From: Winslowiella toletana
GTDB lineage: Bacteria > Pseudomonadota > Gammaproteobacteria > Enterobacterales > Enterobacteriaceae
Assembly (NCBI RefSeq): GCF_032164335.1
Contig: NZ_CP134152.1
Location: 1,674,001-1,738,000, forward strand
DNA: 64,000 nt
Reading direction: 5' to 3'
Made by a program: the position numbers and the translations under genes. The notes beneath the pieces are model-generated. The model saw only the letters and a list, made by a program, of their open reading frames with translations. It had not been told where the DNA came from and did no database searches. Positions 16,346-26,361 of the stretch are shown here, in pieces (within the stretch, counting starts at the first letter, position 1; the number at the start of each line of letters is the position of its first letter).

Positions 16346-17098
16346 TTATCGCCCACAAACCTCACAGCCAGGATCTTTCGCCAGCTTTATTTCGCGGAAT
16401 TGCAGCGTCATGGCATCATACATCAGCAGTTTACCCGCCACGCTATTGCCATAATCGCTTAACAGACGAATCGCTTCCATCGCCTGCAATCCACCAATCA
16501 CGCCGACCAGCGGTGCCATTACGCCAGCTTCGACGCAGGTGAGGGCGTTACTGCCAAACAGGCGACTGATGCAGCGGTAGCAAGGCTCGTTTTCCTGCCA
16601 GCTGAAGACGCTAATTTGCCCTTCCATTCGGATGGCAGCACCCGATACCAGCGGTATCTTTGCCGCAAAGCAAAGCCGGTTTAACTGCTCGCGCGTTTCC
16701 AGATTATCACTACAGTCCAGCACTAAATCGCAGCTATTCAGTAGTTTTTGCAGCGCGTTATCATCCAGATGGGCGTTTATGGCGTTAAGGGTAATTAAGG
16801 GGTTAATCGCGGCCAGCCGCTGGCGCGCAGATTCGACTTTTGCCATGCCAACCTGCGCATCGGTATGCAAAATCTGCCGCTGCAAATTAGAGCGCGACAC
16901 GCTGTCGAAATCCAGCAGCGTCAGCGATCCGACGCCCGCCGACGCCAGATATTGGCTGGCGGCGCAGCCCAGCCCGCCAAGCCCGACAATCAGCACGCTG
17001 GCAGCCTTTAACTTCTCCTGACCCTCAAAATCAAATCCGCGCAGCACAATTTGCCGGTTATAGCGCAGCGTTTCGTCATCGGTCAGCGGCGGTAGCAT
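16346..17098 (-). CDS. moeB: Molybdopterin-synthase adenylyltransferase MoeB
   Basis: E1-like enzyme that adenylates the C-terminal Gly-Gly of MoaD with ATP, preparing it for sulfur transfer in molybdenum cofactor synthesis. It has 250 residues (E. coli 249). The nucleotide-binding Rossmann motif is VGLGGLGCAASQYLASAGVG (about residues 37-56). LLDFDSVSRSNLQRQ carries the conserved Asn/Arg that hold ATP. The structural zinc is bound by CYRC and the C-terminal CEVC pair. It is immediately downstream of moeA (1-nt spacer), forming the moeAB operon. Confidence 0.97.
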   Translation of the reverse strand: MLPPLTDDETLRYNRQIVLRGFDFEGQEKLKAASVLIVGLGGLGCAASQYLASAGVGSLTLLDFDSVSRSNLQRQILHTDAQVGMAKVESARQRLAAINPLITLNAINAHLDDNALQKLLNSCDLVLDCSDNLETREQLNRLCFAAKIPLVSGAAIRMEGQISVFSWQENEPCYRCISRLFGSNALTCVEAGVMAPLVGVIGGLQAMEAIRLLSDYGNSVAGKLLMYDAMTLQFREIKLAKDPGCEVCGR

Positions 17099-17099
17099 C

Positions 17100-18335
17100 T
17101 CAGCCTCCTAAGAGTGCGTTAAACGGTTCAATTTCTACCCACTCACCGGGCTGCACTGTGTCGCGCTCGCGTTCAAGGACGATAAAGCAGTTAGCCTGGC
17201 TGAAGGAGCTGAACACATGCGAACCCTGATGGCCGGTGCTGCGCACTTGCAGGTCGCCCTCGTTGTTACGGCTGAATATCCCACGCTGGAAATCGAGGCG
17301 GCCTGGGGATTTCTTCAGGCGTTCAGTGGCGCGCGCGCGCATTTTTGCCGGCAGGCAGTCAGTTTGCTGCCCGGTAAGACGGGCTAACAGCGGCTGTACC
17401 AGCTGGTAAAAAGTCACGGCAGCGGATACCGGATTACCGGGCAGTCCGCAGAACCAGCTGTTTTGCAGTCGACCAAAGGCAAAAGGCTTACCGGGTTTCA
17501 TCGCCAGCTTCCAGAAGCCCACTTCACCCAGTTCATCCAGCATCTGTTTGGTGTAATCCGCTTCACCAACTGAGACACCGCCGCTGCTGATTACCACATC
17601 GGCTTGGGCATCGGCCTGATGAAACGCCGCGCGCAGTGCGTCAGGATCATCTTTAATAATCCCGAGATCGATCACTTCGCAACCCAGCGCATCCAGCATC
17701 AGGTGCACGGCAAAGCGGTTGGTATCATAGATTTGCCCGGCGGCCAGCGGCGTACCGACCGCTTGTAGCTCGTCTCCGGTGGAGAATACCGCCACCCTCA
17801 GTTTACGAAAAACCCTGACCTGACTGATGCCGAGCGAGGCCAGCAGCGGCAGTTCCGCAGCGCCGAGTTTAATTCCGCTTGCCAGCACGCTGGCGCCCTG
17901 CTGAATATCTTCACCTGCCAGCCGAATATTCTGGCCCGGTTGCACTGCTGCGAGAAAGCGCACGCCCCGATCGCTGCTTTCGGTCTGCTCCTGCATGACT
18001 ACCGCGTCGGCACCCGGCGGGATCGGCGCACCGGTCATAATGCGAATACAGCTGCCTGCTGGCCAGTCACCGTGATATGGCGCACCGGCGAACGCTTTTC
18101 CCGCCACCGGCAAGGGAATATCGTGATTAACGTCGGCCATGCGTAGCGCATAGCCGTCCATTGCCGAGTTAGCAAAAGGCGGTACATCAATCGGTGAAAT
18201 CACTGCTTCAGCGGTAATGCGTCCGGCGGCGGCAGTGATGGCGACAGTTTCAACATCGCTTAATGGGGTAATCTGCGCCAGCATTTTGTCGCGCGCTTCT
18301 TCAAGGGAGATTAAGCCCGCAGTAAACAGTTCCAT
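17100..18335 (-). CDS. moeA: Molybdopterin molybdotransferase MoeA
   Basis: Inserts molybdate into adenylated molybdopterin at the last step of molybdenum cofactor synthesis. It has 411 residues (same size as E. coli MoeA). Landmarks are [14 protein letters not shown] near residue 52, [19 protein letters not shown], the MoCF-domain stretch [33 protein letters not shown] and the GLPGNPVSA motif. It ends in the usual C-terminal beta domain. It is the first gene of moeAB, transcribed away from iaaA. No molybdate-response element could be assigned in the 256-nt divergent spacer. Confidence 0.97.
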   Translation of the reverse strand: MELFTAGLISLEEARDKMLAQITPLSDVETVAITAAAGRITAEAVISPIDVPPFANSAMDGYALRMADVNHDIPLPVAGKAFAGAPYHGDWPAGSCIRIMTGAPIPPGADAVVMQEQTESSDRGVRFLAAVQPGQNIRLAGEDIQQGASVLASGIKLGAAELPLLASLGISQVRVFRKLRVAVFSTGDELQAVGTPLAAGQIYDTNRFAVHLMLDALGCEVIDLGIIKDDPDALRAAFHQADAQADVVISSGGVSVGEADYTKQMLDELGEVGFWKLAMKPGKPFAFGRLQNSWFCGLPGNPVSAAVTFYQLVQPLLARLTGQQTDCLPAKMRARATERLKKSPGRLDFQRGIFSRNNEGDLQVRSTGHQGSHVFSSFSQANCFIVLERERDTVQPGEWVEIEPFNALLGG

Positions 18336-18483
18336 GGTATCTCCAGCAATACATCAGATGCCGTCTATTATGGCGTGAAATAACAGCCGGATCATCCTCG
18401 CTGTCATCGGGCAGCATCTGCGGTATAGCGATTATGGTTATTAGTTACTACGTTTTGTTATTAGCGGCGAGGAAACATTCCTC

Positions 18484-18512
18484 TTTACATTGCTTTACAG
18501 CCTACCTATAGT
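18484..18512 (+). promoter_or_regulatory. Sigma-70 promoter of iaaA-gsiABCD
   Basis: TTTACA (18484-18489) and TATAGT (18507-18512) with a 17-bp spacer, an almost ideal sigma-70 promoter. The start would be near 18519, leaving a leader of about 73 nt before iaaA. Confidence 0.75.
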
Positions 18513-18591
18513 CAAAAATCGCTGATTTTTTGATAAACCTCAGCTAACTCAGTGTTTTTCATGCTGATTTAACACACAGGGTATGTGAATT

Positions 18592-19557
18592 ATGACCAGA
18601 GCAGTGATCGCCATTCACGGCGGCGCAGGAGCCATTGCGCGTGGAGCAATGAGTGCAGAGAAAGAGCAACAGTATATTCAGGCACTCTCTGATGTGGTCG
18701 CCAGCGGTCAGGCGATACTGGCGGCGGGCGGCAGCGCGCTGGATGCGGTCACTGAAGCGGTTCGCCTTCTGGAAGAGTGCCCGCTGTTTAACGCCGGTAA
18801 AGGCTCAGTTTTCACCCATCAGGGTACCCATGAGCTGGATGCCTGCGTGATGGATGGTGGTTCACTGAACGTCGGCGCGGTTGCCGGCGTGTCTCATATC
18901 CGTAATCCGGTGCTGGCAGCGCGCGCGGTGCTGGAACACAGCCCTCATGTGCTGTATATCGGCAGCGGCGCCGAAAGTTTTGCTGCTCAACACGGGCTGG
19001 AAACTGTGGCAGCCGATTACTTCTCAACGCCGGAGCGCTGGCAGCAGTTGCAGCGCGCGCTGGACAGCCAGCAGATGCTGCTGGATCACGACGGCGCGTC
19101 GCATACGAACGATGGCGATCCGCTGGATAACGATCGTAAATTCGGCACCGTTGGCGCGGTGGCATGCGATCTGCAGGGTAACCTGGCGGCCGCCACCTCA
19201 ACCGGCGGCATGACCAACAAGCAGGCCGGTCGGGTCGGTGATACACCGATTGTCGGTGCCGGTTGCTACGCCAATAATGCCAACGTGGCAGTCTCCTGCA
19301 CCGGTACCGGTGAAGTATTTATGCGCACTTTGGCGGCCTACGATATTGCCGCGCTGGTGGAATACTCCAGCTTGTCGCTTAAACAGGCCAGCGAACGTGT
19401 GGTAATGGAAAAAATCCCGCTGCTTGGCGGCAGCGGCGGCATCGTGGCGGTCGATCGTGATGGCAATATCGCGCTGCCGTTTAACAGTGACGGAATGTAT
19501 CGCGGCTACGGTTATGTCGGCGATGGGGTGGTTGTGGGTATCTGGCGCGAAGAGTAA
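18592..19557 (+). CDS. iaaA: Isoaspartyl peptidase / L-asparaginase IaaA
   Basis: N-terminal nucleophile hydrolase that cleaves beta-aspartyl dipeptides and, less well, asparagine. The precursor of 321 residues self-cleaves before the Thr of FGTVGAVA (Thr186), leaving alpha and beta subunits. AIHGGAGAI near the N-terminus, NAGKGSVF and the STGGMTNKQAGRVGDTPIVGAG substrate-binding region are all intact. It is the first gene of the operon with the glutathione importer; gsiA begins 9 nt after its stop. The pairing suggests uptake and recycling of gamma- and beta-linked peptides for sulfur and nitrogen. Confidence 0.97.
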   Translation: MTRAVIAIHGGAGAIARGAMSAEKEQQYIQALSDVVASGQAILAAGGSALDAVTEAVRLLEECPLFNAGKGSVFTHQGTHELDACVMDGGSLNVGAVAGVSHIRNPVLAARAVLEHSPHVLYIGSGAESFAAQHGLETVAADYFSTPERWQQLQRALDSQQMLLDHDGASHTNDGDPLDNDRKFGTVGAVACDLQGNLAAATSTGGMTNKQAGRVGDTPIVGAGCYANNANVAVSCTGTGEVFMRTLAAYDIAALVEYSSLSLKQASERVVMEKIPLLGGSGGIVAVDRDGNIALPFNSDGMYRGYGYVGDGVVVGIWREE

Positions 19558-19566
19558 GGAGCAGGT

Positions 19567-21429
19567 ATGACCGGATCTTCAGCAGATCAGACGCTGTCAG
19601 CGGAACAGGTTCTGGCGGTACGCAATCTCAGCGTCAGCTTCACTCATGAAGGCGTCACCACTCCGGCGGTGCGACAGCTGTCGCTGGAGGTCAGGCGTGG
19701 TGAAACGTTGGCGATTGTCGGCGAATCAGGCTCCGGCAAGTCGGTGACCTCACTGGCGCTGATGCGCCTGATTGAACAGGGCGGCGGCAAGATGGACAGC
19801 GGCGAGATCTGGCTGCGCCGCCGCAATGGCAAGGTGCTGGATCTGGCAACGGCACGTCAGTCGCAGATGCGCACCATTCGCGGTGCCGATATGGCGATGA
19901 TCTTTCAGGAACCGATGACTTCGCTGAATCCGGTGTTTCCGGTGGGTGAACAAATTGCCGAGTCGATTCGCCTGCATCAGGGGCTGAATCATCGCCAGGC
20001 GCTGGCAGAAGCCCAGCGGATGCTGGACTTAGTGCGTATTCCGGAAGCGAAAAACGTGCTGACCCGCTATCCGCATCAGCTTTCCGGCGGCATGCGCCAG
20101 CGGGTGATGATCGCTATGGCGTTATGCTGTAAACCGGCACTGCTCATTGCCGATGAGCCGACTACTGCGCTGGATGTCACCATTCAGGCGCAAATTTTGC
20201 AGCTGATTCGGGTGCTGCAAAAAGAGATGGAAATGGCGGTGATCTTCATTACCCACGATATGGGCGTGGTGGCAGAAATGGCCGATCGGGTGCAGGTGAT
20301 GTATCGCGGTGAGGGGGTGGAAACCGCGCCGGTTGAGCAGATTTTCCGTCAGCCGCAGCAGGCGTATACCCGCGCGCTGCTGGCTGCCGTGCCCAAACTC
20401 GGCGCGATGGCTGGCCAACCGTTTCCGGCGAAGTTTCCGCTGGTCGGTGGACAACAGCCATCTTCACTGGATGCTCAGGATACCGTACCGGCTGGCGCCG
20501 AGCCGATATTGCAGGTGCGCGATCTGATTACCCGTTTTGATATCCGCAGCGGTATTTTTAATCGCGTAACGCGCCGGGTTCATGCGGTAGAAAAGGTCAG
20601 CTTTGACCTGAAGCCGGGTGAAACGCTGGCGCTGGTGGGGGAGTCGGGCTGTGGTAAATCGACCACCGGACGTTCGCTGTTACGACTGGTAGAGAGCCAG
20701 GGCGGCAGCATTACTTTTGACGGCAAGCGCATCGACCAGCTGAAAAACAGCGAGCTGTCGCACTTGCGACGCGATATTCAGTTTATCTTTCAGGACCCTT
20801 ACGCTTCGCTCGATCCGCGCCTGACGGTTGGCTTCTCGATTATGGAGCCGCTGCTGGTCCACGGTGTGATGAAAGGACGCGAGGCGGAAGCGCGCGTCGC
20901 CTGGTTACTCGAGAAAGTCGGCTTACTGCCGGAGCATGCGCAGCGCTATCCGCACGAGTTTTCCGGCGGGCAGCGGCAGCGTATCTGTATTGCGCGTGCG
21001 CTGGCGCTGAATCCAAAAGTGGTGATTGCCGATGAGTCAGTGTCAGCGCTCGACGTGTCGATTCAGGCGCAAATTATCAATCTGATGCTCGATTTGCAGC
21101 GTGAGTTCGGCATTGCATTTCTGTTTATTTCTCATGATATGGCGGTGGTGGAGCGAATCAGCCATCGTGTGGCGGTGATGTATCTCGGACAGATTGTCGA
21201 GATTGGCCCGCGCCAGGCGGTTTTCGAGCGCCCGCAGCATCCGTATACCCGTAAGCTGATGTCAGCCGTGCCGGTAGCCGATCCCGGCCATCGCCGCCGT
21301 GAGCGCGCTTTACTGGTCGATGAAATTCCCAGTCCGATTCGCGCGCTGGGTGATGAACCCGAAGTAGCACCACTGGTGGAAGTTGGCGCAGGGCATTACG
21401 TAGCGCGCCATGCAATCAGCGGTGCCTGA
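19567..21429 (+). CDS. gsiA: Glutathione importer ATP-binding protein GsiA
   Basis: Double ATPase of the GsiABCD glutathione ABC importer, 620 residues (E. coli 623), with two Opp/Dpp-type nucleotide-binding domains in one chain. Domain 1 has Walker A GESGSGKS (about residues 52-59), signature LSGGMRQR and Walker [13 protein letters not shown]. Domain 2 has Walker [10 protein letters not shown] (about 358-366), FSGGQRQR and [11 protein letters not shown]. An oligopeptide-type C-terminal extension follows each. TAAGGAG precedes the ATG. It is energised at the inner face of the membrane together with GsiC and GsiD. Confidence 0.97.
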   Translation: MTGSSADQTLSAEQVLAVRNLSVSFTHEGVTTPAVRQLSLEVRRGETLAIVGESGSGKSVTSLALMRLIEQGGGKMDSGEIWLRRRNGKVLDLATARQSQMRTIRGADMAMIFQEPMTSLNPVFPVGEQIAESIRLHQGLNHRQALAEAQRMLDLVRIPEAKNVLTRYPHQLSGGMRQRVMIAMALCCKPALLIADEPTTALDVTIQAQILQLIRVLQKEMEMAVIFITHDMGVVAEMADRVQVMYRGEGVETAPVEQIFRQPQQAYTRALLAAVPKLGAMAGQPFPAKFPLVGGQQPSSLDAQDTVPAGAEPILQVRDLITRFDIRSGIFNRVTRRVHAVEKVSFDLKPGETLALVGESGCGKSTTGRSLLRLVESQGGSITFDGKRIDQLKNSELSHLRRDIQFIFQDPYASLDPRLTVGFSIMEPLLVHGVMKGREAEARVAWLLEKVGLLPEHAQRYPHEFSGGQRQRICIARALALNPKVVIADESVSALDVSIQAQIINLMLDLQREFGIAFLFISHDMAVVERISHRVAVMYLGQIVEIGPRQAVFERPQHPYTRKLMSAVPVADPGHRRRERALLVDEIPSPIRALGDEPEVAPLVEVGAGHYVARHAISGA

Positions 21430-21478
21430 TGGTGTTTTGTTTCGTATAACTCAAGGGACGACAGGAGAACTTTGTAAC

Positions 21479-23017
21479 ATGACGATTTCACACACGCGTA
21501 AATGGCTGGTGACTGCGGGATTGATTGGGAGTTTCGCTGCGGTCCCGGCCTGGGCAGCGAAGGATGCGGTGATTGCCGTCGCCTCCAATTTCACCACCCT
21601 CGATCCTTACGATGCTAACGACACGCTTTCACAGGCGGTGGCGAAATCCTTTTATCAGGGACTGTTTGGTTTTGATAAAGAGATGAAGCTGACCAACGTG
21701 CTGGCCGAAAGCTACGAGGCCAGCCCGGATGGATTAACCTACACCATTAAACTGCGTCCGGGGGTAAAGTTCCAGGATGGCACCGATTTCAATGCCGAAG
21801 CGGTTAAGGTCAATCTCGATCGCGCCAGCAATCCGGACAGCCAGCTGAAGCGCTATAACCTGTTTAAAACCATTGCTGCCACCGATGTGGTCGATGCGAA
21901 TACGGTAAAAATCACTCTGAAGCAGCCGTTCTCAGCCTTTATCAATAACCTGGCGCATCCGGCTGCGGCGATGATTTCACCGGCCGCCCTGAAAAAATAT
22001 GGCAAGGAGATCGGTTTCCATCCGGTCGGTACCGGTCCGTATCAGTTTGTCACCTGGAATCAGACCGACTTTGTGAAGGTGAAAAAGTGGGATGGCTACT
22101 GGAAGAAGGGCTATCCAAAACTCGACAGCATTACCTGGCGGCCGATTGTCGATAACAACACCCGTGCGGCAATGCTGCAAACCGGTGAGGCCAACTTCGC
22201 CTTCCCGATTCCCTTTGAGCAGGCTAACGTGCTGAAAGGCAACAGCAAACTGGATTTGGTGACCTCGCCGTCAATCATGCAGCGTTATATCAGTTTTAAC
22301 GTGACGCAGAAACCGTTCGACAACCCGAAAGTGCGTGAAGCCATTAACTACGCTATTAACCGTCAGGCGTTAGCGAAAGTGGCGTTCAGTGGCTTTGCTA
22401 CGCCTGCTACCGGCATTGTGCCGCCCGCTATCGACTTTGCCCAGAGTTACCCGGCGATAGCTTATGACCCGGCCAAAGCGCGTGAATTGTTAAAAGAGGC
22501 CGGTTTCCCGAACGGTTTCAGCACCACGCTGTGGTCATCGCACAATCACAGCACCGCGCAGAAAGTGCTGCAGTTTACTCAGCAGCAGCTGGCGCAGGTC
22601 GGTATTAAGGTCAAAGTGACGGCAATGGATGCGGGTCAACGTGCGGCGGAAGTGGAAAGCAAAGGGCAGAAAGAGAGCGGAGTCCGGATGTTCTATACCG
22701 GCTGGTCTGCCTCCACCGGTGAAGCTGACTGGGCGCTGACGCCGCTGTTTGCCACCACGTCCTGGCCGCCAACCATCTTTAACACCGCGTTTTACAGCAA
22801 TCCGCAGGTGGATAAAGATCTGGCCGATGCACTGAAAACCACCGATCGCGATGAGAAAGCCAAACTGTATAAAGATGCGCAGGATCGCATCTGGAACGAT
22901 CGTCCGTGGGCTCCGCTGGTGGTTGAGCAGTTAGTTTCGGCGAATACCAAAACGCTGACCGGCTTTTATGTAATGCCGGATACCTCCTTCAACTTCGATG
23001 AAGCCGATCTGAAGTAG
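21479..23017 (+). CDS. gsiB: Glutathione-binding periplasmic protein GsiB
   Basis: Periplasmic peptide-binding protein (SBP family 5) of the glutathione importer, 512 residues, identical in length to E. coli GsiB. It has a signal peptide with cleavage after AWAA and then [20 protein letters not shown]. The family 5 landmark [20 protein letters not shown] and the [10 protein letters not shown] loop are present. The ATG at 21479 (AGGAG 9 nt upstream) is chosen over in-frame codons that overlap gsiA, because the latter would bury the signal peptide. Confidence 0.96.
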   Translation: MTISHTRKWLVTAGLIGSFAAVPAWAAKDAVIAVASNFTTLDPYDANDTLSQAVAKSFYQGLFGFDKEMKLTNVLAESYEASPDGLTYTIKLRPGVKFQDGTDFNAEAVKVNLDRASNPDSQLKRYNLFKTIAATDVVDANTVKITLKQPFSAFINNLAHPAAAMISPAALKKYGKEIGFHPVGTGPYQFVTWNQTDFVKVKKWDGYWKKGYPKLDSITWRPIVDNNTRAAMLQTGEANFAFPIPFEQANVLKGNSKLDLVTSPSIMQRYISFNVTQKPFDNPKVREAINYAINRQALAKVAFSGFATPATGIVPPAIDFAQSYPAIAYDPAKARELLKEAGFPNGFSTTLWSSHNHSTAQKVLQFTQQQLAQVGIKVKVTAMDAGQRAAEVESKGQKESGVRMFYTGWSASTGEADWALTPLFATTSWPPTIFNTAFYSNPQVDKDLADALKTTDRDEKAKLYKDAQDRIWNDRPWAPLVVEQLVSANTKTLTGFYVMPDTSFNFDEADLK

Positions 23018-23070
23018 TGCCGGCCAACGCCAGTCCGTCAGGGCTGGCGTGGTAACGGGCAGGATAATGC

Positions 23071-23991
23071 ATGCTTAATTATTTTATCAAACGCTTACTG
23101 GGGCTGATTCCAACGCTGCTGATTGTGGCGGTACTGGTATTCCTGTTTGTTCATATGCTGCCGGGCGATCCGGCGCGGCTGATTGCCGGACCGGAAGCCG
23201 ACGCCTCGGTGGTCGAGATGGTGCGCCAGCAGCTGGGCCTCGATCAGCCGCTGCCGCAGCAGTTCTGGCAGTTTATTCTTAATGCGTTGCAGGGCGATTT
23301 TGGTCAGTCGATGGTATCGAAACGCCCGGTTTCCGAAGAGATTGCTTCACGCTTTATGCCAACGCTGTGGCTGACGCTCTCCAGCATGGTATGGGCGGTC
23401 ATTTTTGGTATGGCGATTGGCGTGCTCTCTGCCGTATGGCGTAACCGCTGGCCGGATCGTCTCGGTATGACGCTGGCGGTTTCCGGTATTTCCTTTCCCG
23501 CTTTCGCCCTCGGGATGCTGCTGATGCAGGTGTTTTCAGTAAAGTTAGGCTGGCTGCCTACCGTCGGTGCCGACAGCTGGAAACACTATATTTTACCTTC
23601 GATTACGCTTGGCGCGGCGGTGGCTGCCGTGATGGCCCGTTTTACCCGCGCCTCGTTTGTTGAAGTGATGCAGGAAGACTATATGCGCACCGCGCGTGCC
23701 AAAGGGGTACGCGAATCGCTGGTGGTGGTAAAACATGGGCTGCGCAATGCGATGATTCCGGTGGTCACCATGATGGGGCTGCAATTCGGTTTTCTGCTCG
23801 GCGGCTCGATCGTGGTTGAAGTGGTATTTAACTGGCCGGGACTCGGGCGGTTATTAGTCGATTCTGTTGAGATGCGCGACTATCCGGTGATTCAGGCCGA
23901 GGTATTGCTCTTTTCGCTGGAGTTTATCTTGATCAATTTGATCGTCGATATGCTGTATGCCGCCATCAACCCGGCAATTCGCTACAAATAA
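23071..23991 (+). CDS. gsiC: Glutathione importer permease GsiC
   Basis: Inner-membrane permease of the DppB/OppB type, 306 residues as in E. coli. It has six membrane segments, with an N-terminal [20 protein letters not shown] segment and the [12 protein letters not shown] periplasmic loop. The cytoplasmic EAA motif ([20 protein letters not shown]), which docks onto GsiA, lies near residues 207-226. It pairs with GsiD, encoded 9 nt downstream. Confidence 0.97.
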   Translation: MLNYFIKRLLGLIPTLLIVAVLVFLFVHMLPGDPARLIAGPEADASVVEMVRQQLGLDQPLPQQFWQFILNALQGDFGQSMVSKRPVSEEIASRFMPTLWLTLSSMVWAVIFGMAIGVLSAVWRNRWPDRLGMTLAVSGISFPAFALGMLLMQVFSVKLGWLPTVGADSWKHYILPSITLGAAVAAVMARFTRASFVEVMQEDYMRTARAKGVRESLVVVKHGLRNAMIPVVTMMGLQFGFLLGGSIVVEVVFNWPGLGRLLVDSVEMRDYPVIQAEVLLFSLEFILINLIVDMLYAAINPAIRYK

Positions 23992-24000
23992 GGAGTCGCA

Positions 24001-24906
24001 ATGAAAAACTGGCGACGTGAAGCGGCACTGAGCGCAATGCCAACAGTGAAAGAAAATCGCGTGCGCACGCCGTGGCGGGAGTTCTGGCGACGTTTTCGTC
24101 GTCAGCATGTGGCGATGATTGCCGCGCTATTTGTACTGTTACTGCTGATAGTGGCATTTATCGCGCCGTGGATTGCACCCTACGATGCTGAAAACTATTT
24201 TGACTACGACCGGCTTAACCAGGGGCCGTCAATGATGCACTTTCTGGGCGTCGATTCGCTCGGGCGGGATATTTTTAGCCGGGTACTGGTCGGTACGCAG
24301 ATTTCATTAATTGCCGGTTTCTTTTCGGTGGCAATCGGTGCAGCTATCGGTACGGTGCTCGGCCTGCTGGCCGGTTACTATGAGGGCTGGTGGGATCGCC
24401 TGATTATGCGCATCTGTGATGTGCTGTTTGCCTTTCCGGGGATTTTGCTGGCAATTGCCGTGGTGGCGATTATGGGCAGCGGCATGTCCAATGTGATTGT
24501 GGCGGTAGCGATATTCAGTATTCCTGCCTTTGCCCGACTGGTGCGCGGCAATACGCTGGTGCTCAAACATCTGACGTTTATCGAGTCGGCACGCAGTATT
24601 GGTGCATCCGACTTTACTATTATTATGCGTCATATTTTGCCGGGCACGGTCTCATCAATAGTGGTCTATTTCACCATGCGCATCGGCACCTCGATTATTA
24701 CTGCCGCCAGCCTGTCATTCCTTGGTCTCGGCGCTCAGCCGCCAACGCCAGAGTGGGGCGCAATGCTTAACGAAGCGCGTGCAGATATGGTGATTGCGCC
24801 GCACGTGGCGATATTTCCGAGCCTGGCGATATTTCTTACGGTGCTGGCATTTAATTTGCTGGGTGATGGTTTGCGCGATGCGCTCGATCCGAAATTAAAA
24901 AACTGA
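24001..24906 (+). CDS. gsiD: Glutathione importer permease GsiD
   Basis: Second permease of the importer (DppC/OppC type), 301 residues (E. coli 303). The soluble N-terminus is Arg-rich ([15 protein letters not shown]), then six membrane segments. [17 protein letters not shown] is the family hallmark after segment 1. The EAA loop [19 protein letters not shown] and the [19 protein letters not shown] motif are intact. It is the last gene of the iaaA-gsiABCD operon. A hairpin lies 43 nt downstream, between it and a convergent small gene. Confidence 0.97.
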   Translation: MKNWRREAALSAMPTVKENRVRTPWREFWRRFRRQHVAMIAALFVLLLLIVAFIAPWIAPYDAENYFDYDRLNQGPSMMHFLGVDSLGRDIFSRVLVGTQISLIAGFFSVAIGAAIGTVLGLLAGYYEGWWDRLIMRICDVLFAFPGILLAIAVVAIMGSGMSNVIVAVAIFSIPAFARLVRGNTLVLKHLTFIESARSIGASDFTIIMRHILPGTVSSIVVYFTMRIGTSIITAASLSFLGLGAQPPTPEWGAMLNEARADMVIAPHVAIFPSLAIFLTVLAFNLLGDGLRDALDPKLKN

Positions 24907-24949
24907 TGCAGCATCTTATCGGATATTAAATCGAGTGGCGGCCAGGCAA

Positions 24950-24975
24950 TATCGGCGGGAATTATCCCGCCGATA
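24950..24975. terminator. Perfect hairpin between gsiD and a convergent small gene
   Basis: Eleven-base-pair perfect stem TATCGGCGGGA/TCCCGCCGATA with an ATTA loop. Neither side has a U-run, so it may be a Rho-dependent or stabilising structure shared by both converging transcripts. Confidence 0.5.
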
Positions 24976-24981
24976 GCTAAC

Positions 24982-25242
24982 TTAACGCACTTTATTTGAC
25001 TGAGATAATACGCTGGCCGCCAGACTGCGGGTTAACGCATCGGATTCAGGATTGGTTAATGCGGAAGACGCTTTGCCCTCCATCTCTTTACCGCTCTCTT
25101 TATCGGTCCGCGATTGCGCGAGGGCGGAACCCGCCAGGCTTTTTTGTATCGCAGTGGCATCCGGGTTTTTTAGCGTTTGCGCCGCGACGCTGGCAATCCG
25201 CCCGGAGGTTTTTTTGGTATTTTTGCTGTCATTCATAATCAT
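24982..25242 (-). CDS. Small hydrophilic protein with internal duplication, function unknown
   Basis: Unrecognised protein of 86 residues (84 if the second ATG is used). It is rich in Ser, Ala, Lys and Thr, lacks Cys and Trp, and has no signal peptide or membrane segment. Two copies of one motif are visible: KNPDATAIQKSLAGSALAQS (about residues 26-45) and TNPESDALTRSLAASVLSQS (about 63-82). The shared pattern is NPx(4-5)A..SLA.S.L.QS. AGGGA precedes the ATG, and a promoter-like TATACT lies about 70 bp upstream. The composition resembles small stress or desiccation-type proteins, but that is only an impression. Confidence 0.7.
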   Translation of the reverse strand: MIMNDSKNTKKTSGRIASVAAQTLKNPDATAIQKSLAGSALAQSRTDKESGKEMEGKASSALTNPESDALTRSLAASVLSQSNKVR

Positions 25243-25271
25243 TATTTCCCTATTAGTTTATACATCTCCTT

Positions 25272-25314
25272 GGTTAAGCGCGCCGGATCTGGCTGGCTTA
25301 ACCCCTAAAGTATA
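25272..25314 (-). promoter_or_regulatory. Promoter and inverted repeat upstream of the small repeat protein
   Basis: On the minus strand TATACT (25309-25314) can serve as -10. It is followed by an 8-bp perfect inverted repeat GGTTAAGC/GCTTAACC (25272-25279 and 25296-25303) with a 16-nt spacer, which would fall at about +1 to +30. This could be a repressor operator or a leader hairpin. Confidence 0.45.
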
Positions 25315-25430
25315 AAATAACAACGCTTAAAAAAGCACCAGTCTTGTCATTTATTTACCGACGTATCATTTTTCAGAAAAACGCCATGGTAATAATCTGT
25401 TACGGGTAAGTGCTGATAATATCGATGAAA

Positions 25431-25436
25431 TATAAT
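25431..25436 (+). promoter_or_regulatory. Possible -10 element upstream of the DUF3313-type lipoprotein
   Basis: A perfect TATAAT hexamer lies 140 bp before the lipoprotein start. No convincing -35 is seen 17 bp upstream. If used, the leader is long (about 130 nt) and carries no ORF with a clear ribosome site. Confidence 0.35.
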
Positions 25437-25575
25437 GTTATGGCTAATTAACATTGCCCACCGGACTTTATCTGCTGCCGTTGAACGAATTTGCTGGCTG
25501 GTTAATTATTTGCACTCTATCTATGATGAAGAGGTTATTCATTTAATCACCGCTTCACTTCACAAAGGAACGTCT

Positions 25576-26244
25576 ATGTTCATTCAGCGTAAAATGCTGC
25601 TGGCATCAGTGGTAGCTGTTAGTGTTGTGCTTGCTGGCTGTACCTCTAAAGTCGCGGATACCAGACAATTCTCCGGATTTTTACCCGACTATAGTCAATT
25701 ACGAGCCACGCAGTCGGCATCCGGGCAGGACACCCTGCGCTGGATATCACCGGACTTCAAAGAGAGTGATTATCGCGGCATCGTTTTTACTCCGGTGATT
25801 TACTATCCGGCAGCGGCACCGAATGCCCGCGTCAGCCAGGCCACGCTTGATCAAATCAGAAATTATACCGACCAACAACTCAGAGCGGCGGTAGCCAAAC
25901 GTAAACCGCTGGTAAAAGAGGCCGGGCCAGCCACGCTGATCATGAAAACCGCCATCACTGCGGTAACCGCAGAGAATGAAGGTGTGCAGTTTTACGAAGT
26001 GATACCGATTGGTGCAGTGATTGCCGGAACCATGGCAGCAGCAGGGCACCGCACTCAGCAGAGTACGCTGTTTCTTGAAGTCCTGCTGATTGATGCGCAA
26101 AGCGGTAAGCCGATGGTTAAAATCGTGCGTAAGGGAATTGGCAAAAATATCGCTAACAGCAATACGCCAATTAACTTTGAAGATTTAAGACAGCCAATTA
26201 ACAGTATGGTTAATGACACGGTGAACTTTCAGTCAGATCATTAA
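25576..26244 (+). CDS. DUF3313-type lipoprotein
   Basis: Predicted lipoprotein of 222 residues. The signal peptide MFIQRKMLLASVVAVSVVLA ends at a lipobox LAGC, so it is probably anchored in the outer membrane. The mature part starts with FSGFLPDYSQLR and later has DFKESDYRGIVFTPVIYYP, the look of the DUF3313 family, whose role is unknown. The ATG at 25576 is chosen because AAAGGA lies 7 nt upstream and the signal peptide begins there; an ORF open from 25435 has no ribosome site. E. coli has no such gene at this locus. It is probably monocistronic; yliI follows after a 117-nt gap. Confidence 0.8.
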   Translation: MFIQRKMLLASVVAVSVVLAGCTSKVADTRQFSGFLPDYSQLRATQSASGQDTLRWISPDFKESDYRGIVFTPVIYYPAAAPNARVSQATLDQIRNYTDQQLRAAVAKRKPLVKEAGPATLIMKTAITAVTAENEGVQFYEVIPIGAVIAGTMAAAGHRTQQSTLFLEVLLIDAQSGKPMVKIVRKGIGKNIANSNTPINFEDLRQPINSMVNDTVNFQSDH

Positions 26245-26361
26245 GTTTTTGTAAAAATGGATGCTTGCAGGTTCCTTCGAGCTAACGTTAAAGCCTCAGT
26301 CGCTGTCATTGCGCGTAAGACCGCGCGAACTTCAACATCGGATGGTTACCCGGAGGAACCT

